From Arthrobacter sp. AQ5-06 (GTDB lineage: Bacteria; Actinomycetota; Actinomycetes; Actinomycetales; Micrococcaceae), in contig NZ_QMKP01000003.1 of assembly GCF_003287955.1 (NCBI RefSeq), positions 245,924 through 309,923 of the forward strand: a stretch of DNA of 64,000 nucleotides, given 5' to 3'. Shown piece after piece: positions 26,780 to 34,873 of the stretch. The translations under genes were made by a program, and so were the position numbers. The notes beneath the pieces are model-generated. The model searched no databases and was not told the origin of the DNA. It saw only the letters and a program-made list of their open reading frames with translations. Position 1 is the first letter of the stretch. Each line of letters begins with the position of its first letter.

Positions 26780-28137
26780 ACGACATGCACGATGTCGTGG
26801 TGGTCGGGGCGGGACCGGCGGGGCTGGCACTCGCCTACGATCTCCGCGACCTGGACCTTGACGTTCAGGTGCTCGAGGCCGACGACGACATTGGCGGACG
26901 GACCCGGAGCGTCCACCTCGCCGGCGCCACGGTCAACACGGGCGCGATGTTCATCTATCGCGGAACGCGAGCCGAAACGCTCGCAAGGGAACTGGGACAG
27001 GAAACCGTACCTTTCCACCCGGAAACCTACGGCATCCATATCGACGGCGTTACTTCCGTTGCGGAGTCTTCTCCCGAAGTCGTCGAACGCCTCCCGCTGA
27101 CTCCTGAGTCCAAGGAGGCGCTGGTCGATTTCATGGAAGGACTGGCCCGGGAGTACAGGGAAAATGTGTCGGGCGGAACCATCACCGCCAAAGCCGCGGG
27201 GCTGGAGCATGAAACCGTCGCCGCCAGGCTGACAGGGCTGCCGGGACCCGCCCGGAGCATCATTGAATCAGCGGTCCGGGGCGGTGCGGTGGGAGATGCG
27301 GCCCAATTGTCGGCCAAATACGCTCTCCGCTATCTCGCCAGCTACATCGCCCACGAACGCGACAACCGCCTCTACCCAGTGAACGGCATGCAGGCCCTTC
27401 CGCGCGCCCTCGCCGCCAATGCCGGCGCCCGGACCTCCATTGCTACAGGCATGCGTGTCCACAGTGTGCGGTTACGGGATGACCTGCTTGAAGTTACTGC
27501 CGGTGACCGGGAGAACCAGCGGGTCTTTCTGACCCGCCACGTTGTGGTGACGGTGCCCGCTCCGCAGGTAGCAAGCCTGTGCCACGACCTGCCCCGTTGG
27601 AAGAATGAGGCCCTGCAGGCCGCTGAGACGCCGGGCAGCACGACGCTCACGATAGCCGCCAACGTAGAGGGCCTGCCGAAGTTCGTGGACTGGTCCTTCG
27701 TTTCGACTGTCGGTAAAAAGTTTGACGCCATCATCAATCCACAGCCTGGCGTTCTGCCGGGCGACGGAATCGTCAGGTTTACGTGCTACGGAAACTCGGC
27801 AGGATTCGTCCCGGGAATCGAAAGCGATGAACAGCAGATACAGCAGTGGATCGACGACTTCCTGGAGGTCGCTCCGGAGCTCCAAGGCCGGATTGTCGGG
27901 TCAGTGGCCACCACCTGGGAGCACTGCTTCTCCGTGCTGTCCCCGAAGCGAAACGACGCTTTGCCCGAGCTCCAACGCAGTATCGGCAATCTTCATTTCG
28001 CGGGGGACTACACCTCGGAGACGGCAGGTTCGCATGGTGCGTACGGGGAAGCCAGTCGTGTGGCGCAGGTGTTGCGTGAAGCCTTCGGGGAAGGGCCCAA
28101 ATGCCCGTCCCGCCGGGGACTATTAGCGTCTGGCTAA
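26776..28137 (+). CDS. Flavin monoamine oxidase-family protein
   Basis: This 453-residue FAD amine oxidase has the N-terminal VVVVGAGPAGLALAYDLRDLDLDVQVLEADDDIGGRTRS (shown in short; GxGxxG plus the GGR motif) and the C-terminal NLHFAGDYTSETAGSHGAYGEASRVA FAD-closing segment. It starts within the stop codon of the Ldh2-like gene (ATGA), so both act together. An imine or cyclic imine (pyrroline) produced here could be the substrate of the reductase upstream. The amine substrate is unknown. Confidence 0.88.
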   Translation: MNDMHDVVVVGAGPAGLALAYDLRDLDLDVQVLEADDDIGGRTRSVHLAGATVNTGAMFIYRGTRAETLARELGQETVPFHPETYGIHIDGVTSVAESSPEVVERLPLTPESKEALVDFMEGLAREYRENVSGGTITAKAAGLEHETVAARLTGLPGPARSIIESAVRGGAVGDAAQLSAKYALRYLASYIAHERDNRLYPVNGMQALPRALAANAGARTSIATGMRVHSVRLRDDLLEVTAGDRENQRVFLTRHVVVTVPAPQVASLCHDLPRWKNEALQAAETPGSTTLTIAANVEGLPKFVDWSFVSTVGKKFDAIINPQPGVLPGDGIVRFTCYGNSAGFVPGIESDEQQIQQWIDDFLEVAPELQGRIVGSVATTWEHCFSVLSPKRNDALPELQRSIGNLHFAGDYTSETAGSHGAYGEASRVAQVLREAFGEGPKCPSRRGLLASG

Positions 28138-28165
28138 TAGATGCATGCCCAGCAGCTGGGCAGTA

Positions 28166-28190
28166 GAAGCGCAGCCCGGGACTGCGCTTC
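28166..28190 (+). terminator. Terminator after the amine oxidase gene
   Basis: A 9-bp stem (28166-28174 and 28182-28190) with a 7-nt loop lies 28 bases after the stop codon; a weak T-run (GTTTAA) follows eight bases later. Confidence 0.6.
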
Positions 28191-28254
28191 CTGCGTTTAA
28201 GGGGGGCTCCCTACAGCTTCAAACTCTCCCAAAAAGACGCGCAAAAAGGGTGGT

Positions 28255-28279
28255 TGTGATCACATATCTCATCTATACT
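28255..28279 (+). promoter_or_regulatory. TGTGATCACA operator, site 6, with likely -10 box
   Basis: The perfect palindrome at 28255-28264 is followed ten bases later by TATACT (28274-28279), a good -10 hexamer. The palindrome would cover the -35 region. The site lies about 150 bases upstream of the dimethylglycine-dehydrogenase-like gene. Confidence 0.68.
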
Positions 28280-28431
28280 GTGATTCAGCCGACGATTTTC
28301 GAGGTGTCTTGAACCTCGATGACGGTAGCCAAACTCTTGCTTCACCGCTAAGGGCGCCAATGCGCGACTCCTGAAGCCAACTCGACATTCTGACGTGAGA
28401 CGTAGACGTCTCTGACCGTAAGGGAGATAAC

Positions 28432-30873
28432 GTGGCCACCGCCCGAATTGACGCAGACACCCGTATCCTCATCATTGGCGCCGGCGTGGTTGGTGCCGCG
28501 CTGGCCGACGATCTGACCCGGCATGGCATGACATCCGTAACAGTGGTGGACCAGGGGCCCCTGTACCAGACCGGTGGGTCCTCATCCCATGCCCCTGGCT
28601 TCGCGTTCCAGACGACAGGTTCGTCGGTGATGTCCGAACTGGCCCGACGAACACTCGACAAGCTGGATGGGCTGACGTTGGATGGCCAGTGGATCCTCAA
28701 GCGGGTGGGCGGCCTCGAACTGGCCTGTGATGAGGAACGGCTCGAATACCTGCATCGCCGGCACAACCTCGCACAGTCATGGGCTGTCCCCTCCCGGCTG
28801 GTATCTCCGGCCGATTGCGAGGCCCTGTTCCCGGGCCTGGACACGTCCACTGTGCTCGGCGGGCTGCACACCCCAACGGACGGTGTGGTCAAGGCCGTGC
28901 GTGCCGTGGAGTGGCAGGCCCGTCGTGCCATTGCGAACGGGGCACGTTTTTATGGCCATACTGAGGTTACGGGGTTCCGTATGGAACGTGGACGCGTGAC
29001 CGGCGTCGACGTCCGACCCACACCGCCCGTGCCGGGCAACCCCTCCAAGGGCGACCAGCTTCCAGAAGGGACGTCCTTCCTGGAAGCGGAAATCGTCGTC
29101 GTATGCGCCGGGCTCTGGGGCCCCGGGCTCGGCAAGCTGCTGGGCCGGGAGCTTCCGATGGTCCCCATGGAGCACTGCTCCGCCTCCACCGACGCCTTGC
29201 CGTCGCTTGCCGGGTTCGGCGACGAGGTGGAGATCGACCGGCCCATGGTGCGGCACCAGGCCACCGGTTCCTACTTCCGCCAGAGCGGAGAGCGAATTCT
29301 GTGGGGAACCTACGAGCACCGCGTCATCCCCGTGGACCAGTCCGAGATCGCCAGTCCCGAGGACTTTGCCCAAACGCAGATCGAACCCGCGATCCATCCC
29401 CTGACGTGGAACGATCTCAAGGACGGGTGGACCGAACTGAGGCGGCTGTTCCCGGAGGCGAACAGCTGCGAATCAGCGGAGGGATACAACGGAATCTTCT
29501 CGTTCACTCCGGACGGCAACCCGCTCCTCGGGGAGGTCCCGGGCATCAGGGGACTTTGGCTGGGCGAATCCGTGTGGCTGACCCAATCCGCAGGCGTGGC
29601 CGGCGTCCTGGCTGACTGGATTGTGACCGGAGATCCCGGCGTTGACACGACGAGCCTCGACTTCCGTCGCTTCGATCAAGCACACCTGACGCGCAGCGCC
29701 AGCATTGCGTGGGCCAGCGAGAACTACGACGAGGTCTACGACATCAGCCACCCGCGCAACCAGACGAAGCAACTGAGGAAGTTCGCCACAACGCCCTTCT
29801 ATGTTCGGCAGGAAGCCCTGAAGGCAGAGTTCGGGACCTCACAGGGCGGCTGGGAGCGTCCCCTGTGGTACGGCACTACCAAGGCGAATCAGCCAGCAGT
29901 GCCGCGGGACGCATGGGGGACGTACGGATGGTCTCCGTCCATTTCTGCCGAGGCGCGCCAGGCCGCATGCGGCGTTGGGCTCGTCGACAGGGGAGCGGTC
30001 AGCGTCTTCGAAGTCCGCGGTGAGGATGCCGGGAAGCATCTGGATGAAATCCTCGGCTCAGCTGTAACTTTGCAGGTCAACGGTTCAGCACACGCCCACC
30101 TGAAGAGTCCGTCCGGGGGTATCGCAGCTGTTCTGACAGTTTTGCGGACTGCTGACGACTCATTTCTCGTCATCGGCAGCAGCCCCGAGGACGTCTGGCA
30201 CCTCCGCCGGGAGACTCCGCACTCTGACACGGTCACCGTTTCCGATTTGTCGTCAGCAACAACCGCGTTGGCGCTGATCGGTCCGGATGCAGCAACAGTT
30301 CTCGGTTCGGTCACGCGCGGTGCCGCCCCCGCGGCGAACTCACCCGAGACGCCAGTGCTCGACGTCGGAGGCGTTCGGGTCCGCGTCGTCGCGGAAACCG
30401 CCGCCGGCGCGGGCGGCTGGACACTCTATGTGGCCACAGAGCACGGCCTGTACCTCTGGGATCTCCTCGTTGAGGCCGGCGCGCAGCATGGGATTGCTCT
30501 CGTCGGCGACGAAGCCTTCACAGCGCTGCGGATCGCCAACGGAGTGCCCGCATTCGGTGTTGAGTACGGCCCCCGGGACAACGCCTTTGAAGCTGGCCTT
30601 GCCGGTCCTTCCACCGATGAGAGCGCACGCCCTGGACACCGACTGCTCGTGCGCCTGAGAATGCGCAGCGATCTCCACGCCATCGTCCCGGGCGAACCGG
30701 TATCGAAGGGCGGCTCCGTGGTCGGGTTCGTCACAAGTTCCGCCGAGGATCCCGGCTCAGGTCATTTCCTCGCGTTCGCCTGGGTCGACCCGGAAGCCGC
30801 GGCGGTGGGTGCTGAAGTGGAGATATCACACCTCGACCAGCGTTGGACAGCGTACATCGATCGTTCCCGCTAA
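28432..30873 (+). CDS. Dimethylglycine/sarcosine-dehydrogenase-like FAD protein with GcvT folate domain
   Basis: This 813-residue protein joins an N-terminal DAO-type FAD domain (ILIIGAGVVGAALADDL at residues 12-28; His53 in SSSHAPG at the place of the covalent FAD link) to a C-terminal GcvT/aminomethyltransferase domain (from about residue 430; FYVRQEALKAEFG and FGVEYGPRDNAFEAGL are typical). Such enzymes remove an N-methyl group and pass it to tetrahydrofolate. The start is a GTG at 28432 with AGGGAGA eight bases upstream. It is the single gene behind operator site 6. In this setting a plausible substrate is an N,N-dimethyl or N-methyl proline (stachydrine pathway), or dimethylglycine; the sequence cannot decide. 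Confidence 0.9.
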   Translation: MATARIDADTRILIIGAGVVGAALADDLTRHGMTSVTVVDQGPLYQTGGSSSHAPGFAFQTTGSSVMSELARRTLDKLDGLTLDGQWILKRVGGLELACDEERLEYLHRRHNLAQSWAVPSRLVSPADCEALFPGLDTSTVLGGLHTPTDGVVKAVRAVEWQARRAIANGARFYGHTEVTGFRMERGRVTGVDVRPTPPVPGNPSKGDQLPEGTSFLEAEIVVVCAGLWGPGLGKLLGRELPMVPMEHCSASTDALPSLAGFGDEVEIDRPMVRHQATGSYFRQSGERILWGTYEHRVIPVDQSEIASPEDFAQTQIEPAIHPLTWNDLKDGWTELRRLFPEANSCESAEGYNGIFSFTPDGNPLLGEVPGIRGLWLGESVWLTQSAGVAGVLADWIVTGDPGVDTTSLDFRRFDQAHLTRSASIAWASENYDEVYDISHPRNQTKQLRKFATTPFYVRQEALKAEFGTSQGGWERPLWYGTTKANQPAVPRDAWGTYGWSPSISAEARQAACGVGLVDRGAVSVFEVRGEDAGKHLDEILGSAVTLQVNGSAHAHLKSPSGGIAAVLTVLRTADDSFLVIGSSPEDVWHLRRETPHSDTVTVSDLSSATTALALIGPDAATVLGSVTRGAAPAANSPETPVLDVGGVRVRVVAETAAGAGGWTLYVATEHGLYLWDLLVEAGAQHGIALVGDEAFTALRIANGVPAFGVEYGPRDNAFEAGLAGPSTDESARPGHRLLVRLRMRSDLHAIVPGEPVSKGGSVVGFVTSSAEDPGSGHFLAFAWVDPEAAAVGAEVEISHLDQRWTAYIDRSR

Positions 30874-30955
30874 GAACCAATTCGGGCCGTCGTCTGGTCA
30901 TGCGTGTTCCTATCTGTTTTTACATGGGATGCGTGGAAAGGAGGAACAAGTCGCC

Positions 30956-31318
30956 ATGACCTTCGTTGATTCCCAGCCTGCTCGTTGCCCCGTGTGGCGG
31001 TGCTCGATCGCGGCCGACGGTTGGGCTGCAGCCACGGTGGCGGTGGAGCATGACAATTCAGAGTGGTACGAAATCACTCACAAGACGGAATTGCCGCGCA
31101 CGGAGGGCGCGGCAGGTATCTGGGCAGGGCAGCGAAGTGTTCAAAAAGGAAGTGTGGACAGTGTCCACACTTTTGGCTTCGGACCGGGTCGTACATCGGC
31201 GGACTGGCTCGGATCGGCGATGTTTCCGGGAGTTCCCGGTGTTTGCAAGGGCTGGAGTCCGGTTCGAGTCCCACCTCGGGCACGCGTTTTCCTTGGTCAG
31301 AGGGGAAATTGCGGTTAA
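30956..31318 (+). CDS. Possible small protein of about 120 residues, unknown
   Basis: A frame starts at 30956, eleven bases after a perfect AAAGGAGG. The first ~55 residues have ordinary protein composition (VAVEHDNSEWYEITHKTELPRT), but the second half runs through a palindrome and a tRNA-like sequence, so the true reading frame may end or be broken near 31140. No family is recognised. It may be the start of a gene cut by a recombination event. Confidence 0.3.
   Translation: MTFVDSQPARCPVWRCSIAADGWAAATVAVEHDNSEWYEITHKTELPRTEGAAGIWAGQRSVQKGSVDSVHTFGFGPGRTSADWLGSAMFPGVPGVCKGWSPVRVPPRARVFLGQRGNCG
31151..31169. repeat. Palindrome GTGTGGACAGTGTCCACAC
   Basis: A perfect 9+1+9 inverted repeat in the non-coding zone. 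A second copy of its core is at 31634-31650, and single arms recur at 31650 and 32064. Confidence 0.75.
31261..31282 (+). other. tRNA 3'-end-like fragment (possible attachment site relic)
   Basis: The 22 bases read like a T-loop plus 3' acceptor strand of a tRNA: GGTTCGAGT, then CCCAC, then CTCGGGCA. The expected partner of the T-stem (GTGGG) and the 5' acceptor strand are missing upstream, so no whole tRNA can fold. Such a half is what integrases leave when an element inserts at a tRNA gene. It sits at the border between the proline-type and the aromatic-type islands. Confidence 0.4.
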
Positions 31319-31507
31319 TGTGTTTACATTCGACTCCGAGGGGCCCCTCTGGCCCCTGCCGCGGACTGCGCCTGGCGCCGCGGGCGCCTATGAAATTCTG
31401 TGGGCTGCGGGGTCAGGACCCCTTGGCTTTGGGACCTCCGCTGCTGGAATCTGGGGCCCATCCGGACCTCCTTTGGGTTGATGTGGTGGCCTTGGTTGGC
31501 CGTTCAC

Positions 31508-31892
31508 CTATTCATGCCGTGGCGTTGTGCTGATGACATGACCTTATAGGATTTTTTCGCGATTTTCGGCTCCGATTCGGTCCTTTCTGAGGCTGACGGA
31601 GCCGTTGATGCGGCCGTTTGTCCGGCCAAAGGGATGTGGACATTGTCCACACCGTGTCCACGGGCGCTTTCCGACCTGCATTTTGCTCCACTCCTACACC
31701 TTTTCGGCCGGTCCCAGGTCATGCGTCTTGTCGTTCTGCGTGACATGACGTGCGGGAAAATCGGTGTCCGTCGCGTTGATAGGTTGGCCGGCTGCCCAGT
31801 TCGACATCTTGAGAGTCCTTTCCGTTCGTCCTCTGTTTCCTATGACGTCTATTCATGCCCCGGGGCGTCGTTTCTGACATGACCTGCGGGGA
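31508..31892. repeat. Three degenerate repeats containing CATGC...GACATGAC
   Basis: Three related ~32-base units start at about 31515, 31720 and 31855. Each begins CATGC, has a GTYGT core and ends TGACATGAC; the third holds CCCCGGGG inside. They lie in sequence without genes and resemble small dispersed repeats or relics of an element end. Confidence 0.45.
31634..31650. repeat. Palindrome TGTGGACATTGTCCACA
   Basis: An 8+1+8 perfect inverted repeat, a second copy of the palindrome at 31151-31169, followed at once by another GTGTCCAC half. Confidence 0.7.
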
Positions 31893-32389
31893 GCCCGAGT
31901 GCGGCCGCCTGGCGAGGGGCCGCCGAGGGCAGTCGCGCCCGATGGCACGGCGTGCGAGTCAGCGTCTCTGACTGAAGGTGTGTGGGACTGAACCCCAACG
32001 ACTTGTACAGTGTTGTCACAGTTCAGGGGCGTTTCCGGCTCGGCGGGTGCACAAATTTCCGGACGAGTGTGGACACGCCGTACGTCTGCTTCAACTCACT
32101 GTCGTCTGTCATGCTTGTCCATGCTGCGGACGCAGTCTTCGACCTCACCTGATCACGAGTGTCTGTACACGGTTCCACGCAAGATCGATCACCTAAGCGA
32201 GAGGGCGGAGACTGGCGTCCACCGCTCCATCGCCCAGCACTGGACGCACTCGACGCCATGGGGTCGATCGCCGTCAGAAGGACCGGGCGCTGTTCACCGG
32301 TGGCCGTTCCGTTGATGAGACGGACAGGACGGGCTGCCACTTTTTCCTTAGGCGGCGGCGCGTCCTGTCCGTCTCGGGGGTGTAATCCG

Positions 32390-34126
32390 TCAGGAGGCCT
32401 TGATGGGCAGTTGTAGGTATGAGGCGCGGTCGCCGCCGGTGTGGATGACGTGCTGTCCGCTGTTTGCGCCCTTGTACTCGCGGATCCCCGGCATAAGCGT
32501 TCCGAGGAGGTTCCGCGAGCTGATGATGAACCGGAGCTGCTCACCAGGATGGAACGTGAGGCCGATCGGCAGCAGGTCGATCTCGATTTCGACGACCTCA
32601 CCCTCCGCCAGCTTCTCGATTCGGTCGAAGCTGTGCGCGGGGACATCGCTGGTGCTCAGCGCGTCATCGAGGTGGCGCAGTGACACCCGCAGCCGCCCGT
32701 CCGAGCCCTTATACTTCAGGATCGTGGCTCCGTGATCGGTGAGATCGTGGGCCATTGGGCTGTGGTTCGGCACGGTGAAGGCCTGCAGGGGCGTTCCGTA
32801 GGCGTCGAGCTTTTGGACGAGGACGAACAGGTCCATGTCGTCGGCGCCGCGGGCCTCAACCCAGAGGTGGGCCTTGGGGTAGCCCACCATCACCGTTTCC
32901 TGGTCGAACCTGGTGATGAAGGAGACCGCGTTCGGGTTGGAGTCGACGGCGTACGCAACTGATGCTGCACCGCCCGGCACCGTGCTGAGCGCCCGAGTCT
33001 TGCCGTCGAGGTAGAACTTCGATGAAGTGACATCCGTGGGCGGGAAGGCGTCTGCGGCGACGTTGACCTGGTCGCCGCCCTGAAGGTCGAGGGTGGCGTA
33101 GCGCACTCGGGGAGTCGACTCCCACCCGTTGTCCTCCTCCTTCAGGTAGCGGTCGAAGAACTTGCGGAGGTCCTCCACGTTTCCCTCGTCGTAGTAGTCC
33201 GGCCATTCCTGCCCGTTGTGGATGCGGAGCCACTTCTCCTCCGACGCGAGCCGCCGCCAGGCGCGGAAGGTTCCCGCCGTGTGCAGCGTGTTCGAGTAGC
33301 TGGCAACGACGTAGGCCGGAACGGTGATCCGGTCAAGGTCGGGGATCTTGTTCTGCCACAGCTCATTCATGAGGGGGTAGCGCTCCGCCTCCGAAACGAT
33401 GTCCTCTTTCCGGTTCTTGCCAAAGAAGCTGCCGTCCTGGAGTTGGCTGGCGAAGCCGGTATCGGGCATGCCGCCCCGCATGACCAGGTCGCGATAGACG
33501 TCGCTTACACCCTCCCATGGGTTGATGGCCGCCAGGTGCGGAGGCTGCTCCGCGGCGGTAAACCACTGGGAGACTGCGAGGTAGGAGGTGCCGCTCATGC
33601 CGACCTTTCCGGAGCACCACTCCTGGTCAGCCAGCCACTCGACAAGGTCGTGGCAGTCGCGACCCTCTTGACGGTCCCACAGAACGCTGTCGCCCTCGGA
33701 GTCAACCACGCCGCGGACATCCGGATTGCAGATCGCATAACCCTGCGCACACCAATACGCCGGATCCGGCCCTTCGAACTTCTCCAAACCCGAAACGATC
33801 CCGTTGTCCAAGCCGACCAAACCGAACACGCCCATGACGCTTAGTGAGGTGCCCTGGCCCTTGCCGTAAGGGCTCCACGCGACGATAACCGGAACCTTCT
33901 CCGTACCCACCGGCCGGAACACATCGGCGTAGATCGTCACGCCGTCGCGCAGTTGAACTTCGACGTCCTTCTCAAACACGACGTCGACGGGAAGGGGCCG
34001 GAATTGGGGCGCCACCTGAAAACCCGCTTCCAGAGTTCTGGTCCCCGGATCGAAAGCGGTGAGCACGCCGGTCCTGGCGGGCGGCAGCGGGTGGGACGGC
34101 ACAAACATCTTCTGGTCATCGCTCAT
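32390..34126 (-). CDS. CocE/NonD-family hydrolase 1 (X-Pro dipeptidyl-peptidase-like)
   Basis: This 578-residue alpha/beta-hydrolase acts on an acyl ester or amide. The nucleophile serine sits in GMSGTSYLAVSQW (GxSYL, near residue 178), with RDGVTIYADVFRP and DVRGVVDSEG as family hallmarks, and a C-terminal jelly-roll of ~220 residues (HPGEQLRFIISSRNLL) as in cocaine esterase. There is no signal peptide, so it is cytoplasmic. AGAGGAG lies seven bases before the ATG. It is likely transcribed after the small gene at 34266-34532 and therefore within the 15-bp-motif regulon. The substrate is unknown. Confidence 0.9.
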   Translation of the reverse strand: MSDDQKMFVPSHPLPPARTGVLTAFDPGTRTLEAGFQVAPQFRPLPVDVVFEKDVEVQLRDGVTIYADVFRPVGTEKVPVIVAWSPYGKGQGTSLSVMGVFGLVGLDNGIVSGLEKFEGPDPAYWCAQGYAICNPDVRGVVDSEGDSVLWDRQEGRDCHDLVEWLADQEWCSGKVGMSGTSYLAVSQWFTAAEQPPHLAAINPWEGVSDVYRDLVMRGGMPDTGFASQLQDGSFFGKNRKEDIVSEAERYPLMNELWQNKIPDLDRITVPAYVVASYSNTLHTAGTFRAWRRLASEEKWLRIHNGQEWPDYYDEGNVEDLRKFFDRYLKEEDNGWESTPRVRYATLDLQGGDQVNVAADAFPPTDVTSSKFYLDGKTRALSTVPGGAASVAYAVDSNPNAVSFITRFDQETVMVGYPKAHLWVEARGADDMDLFVLVQKLDAYGTPLQAFTVPNHSPMAHDLTDHGATILKYKGSDGRLRVSLRHLDDALSTSDVPAHSFDRIEKLAEGEVVEIEIDLLPIGLTFHPGEQLRFIISSRNLLGTLMPGIREYKGANSGQHVIHTGGDRASYLQLPIKAS

Positions 34127-34265
34127 GGCGAGCTCCTCTTATCTATGACTCCTACGAGGGACTTTTGCATCCCATGCGAGTGTACGTCCGCAACGAGATA
34201 AACTCAACGGGTGTTGATATATATGCGGACGCCCGCTGGATTCGGGATATGGCCACTGAAGGACA

Positions 34266-34532
34266 TCAGCGCGGTTCGGGTTCGCTGCGGTTCTGGTAAA
34301 CGCGGGACTCAATCCGCCAGACGTCGATCCCGTCATGACGGTGGATCATGACTCGGCCCTTTCCGCCGGTGAGCTGAACCCACAAGATATTTCCATCAGC
34401 AGTGATGTCGTCAATCCACCCGCTGTCCGTTATTTGTGAGTCGCTGCCAAGCTCGATGAATTCCTTCAGCCACAGGTATTTCCACTGCTGTATCAGGAGT
34501 GGCTCGTCGCGCCTTCCCGGCACGCTGCGCAT
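34266..34532 (-). CDS. Small conserved-looking protein of about 88 residues, unknown
   Basis: The C-terminal 85 residues of a longer open frame (upstream to a GTG at 34637) look like genuine protein: LLIQQWKYLWLKEFIELGSD and then DDITADGNILWVQLTGGKGRVMIH, with a beta-rich end. The ATG at 34532 follows AGGAAGGAG directly. A longer product starting at 34637 is possible. No family is recognised; the size and composition fit a SnoaL- or DUF-type small enzyme subunit or a regulator. It precedes CocE 1 by 140 bases on the same strand and follows motif site M1. Confidence 0.5.
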   Translation of the reverse strand: MRSVPGRRDEPLLIQQWKYLWLKEFIELGSDSQITDSGWIDDITADGNILWVQLTGGKGRVMIHRHDGIDVWRIESRVYQNRSEPEPR

Positions 34533-34549
34533 CTCCTTCCTGGCCGCTG

Positions 34550-34633
34550 TCAACGGCTTGTCGTCGCACTCGCGGCGGGGGAGCCGGGGCCGCCGGCGGT
34601 TTCCTTCCGGTGTCGGGCATCTGCTGGCCGCAT
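34550..34633 (-). pseudogene. Truncated 5' copy of the MDR/quinone-reductase gene
   Basis: The first codons from the ATG at 34633 (MRPADARHRKE) resemble those of the quinone-reductase-like gene at 48791 (MRLTDARFREK), and the upstream 45 bases are nearly identical in both places. After about 11 codons similarity stops and the frame ends at 34550 after 27 residues. This is best read as a duplicated promoter plus gene start that now drives other genes, the small protein and CocE 1. Confidence 0.5.
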
Positions 34634-34644
34634 GCACACTCCTT

Positions 34645-34672
34645 CTAAAACATCGCTATGGTTAGTATGATT
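34645..34672 (-). promoter_or_regulatory. 15-bp motif site M1 (ATGGTTAGTATGATT) in a duplicated promoter
   Basis: The motif at 34658-34672 lies 25 bases upstream of the minus-strand start at 34633. Bases 34645-34669 differ in only one place from 48803-48827 upstream of the quinone-reductase operon, which shows shared ancestry and shared control. Confidence 0.72.
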
Positions 34673-34837
34673 CCTAACTATGGCAAGTACTGCTGGATCT
34701 TTCAAGATCTGTGAATGGCCTGAAGCGGAGGCGTCGGTTGCGGCCGGCGGACATCGCGGCGGTGTAGGCATCAGGTCCTTGGCCGGATGAGGCGCCCGTG
34801 CGGTGACTATCGCATACCTTGCCGTCAAATTAAGCTA

Positions 34838-34852
34838 ACCGTTACTATATTT
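34838..34852 (+). promoter_or_regulatory. 15-bp motif site M2 (ACCGTTACTATATTT)
   Basis: This copy lies 22 bases upstream of the DUF3500 start. The enclosing 18 bases (34835-34852) differ in two places from 54753-54770 in front of the FAD hydroxylase operon. Confidence 0.7.
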
Positions 34853-34873
34853 TGTGATCGAAAGGGACACCCG

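Larger units (their letters stand above)
31319..32389. other. Non-coding boundary zone
   Basis: About 1.1 kb without a recognisable gene in either direction. Apart from the palindromes and degenerate repeats listed separately, it contains a CCTTAGGCGGC-type G+C inverted section near 32320-32380 just before the CocE stop. No transposase or integrase fragment could be read in it. Confidence 0.5.

Noticed and set aside
31190..31290. Complete tRNA gene
   Set aside because: Only the T-loop and 3' strand look right; no matching 5' acceptor strand, D-arm or anticodon stem can be found upstream.
31063..31533. Long open frame across the repeat zone
   Set aside because: Its translation has no family pattern, passes through the palindrome and the tRNA-like sequence, and has no ribosome site; taken as chance in GC-rich DNA.
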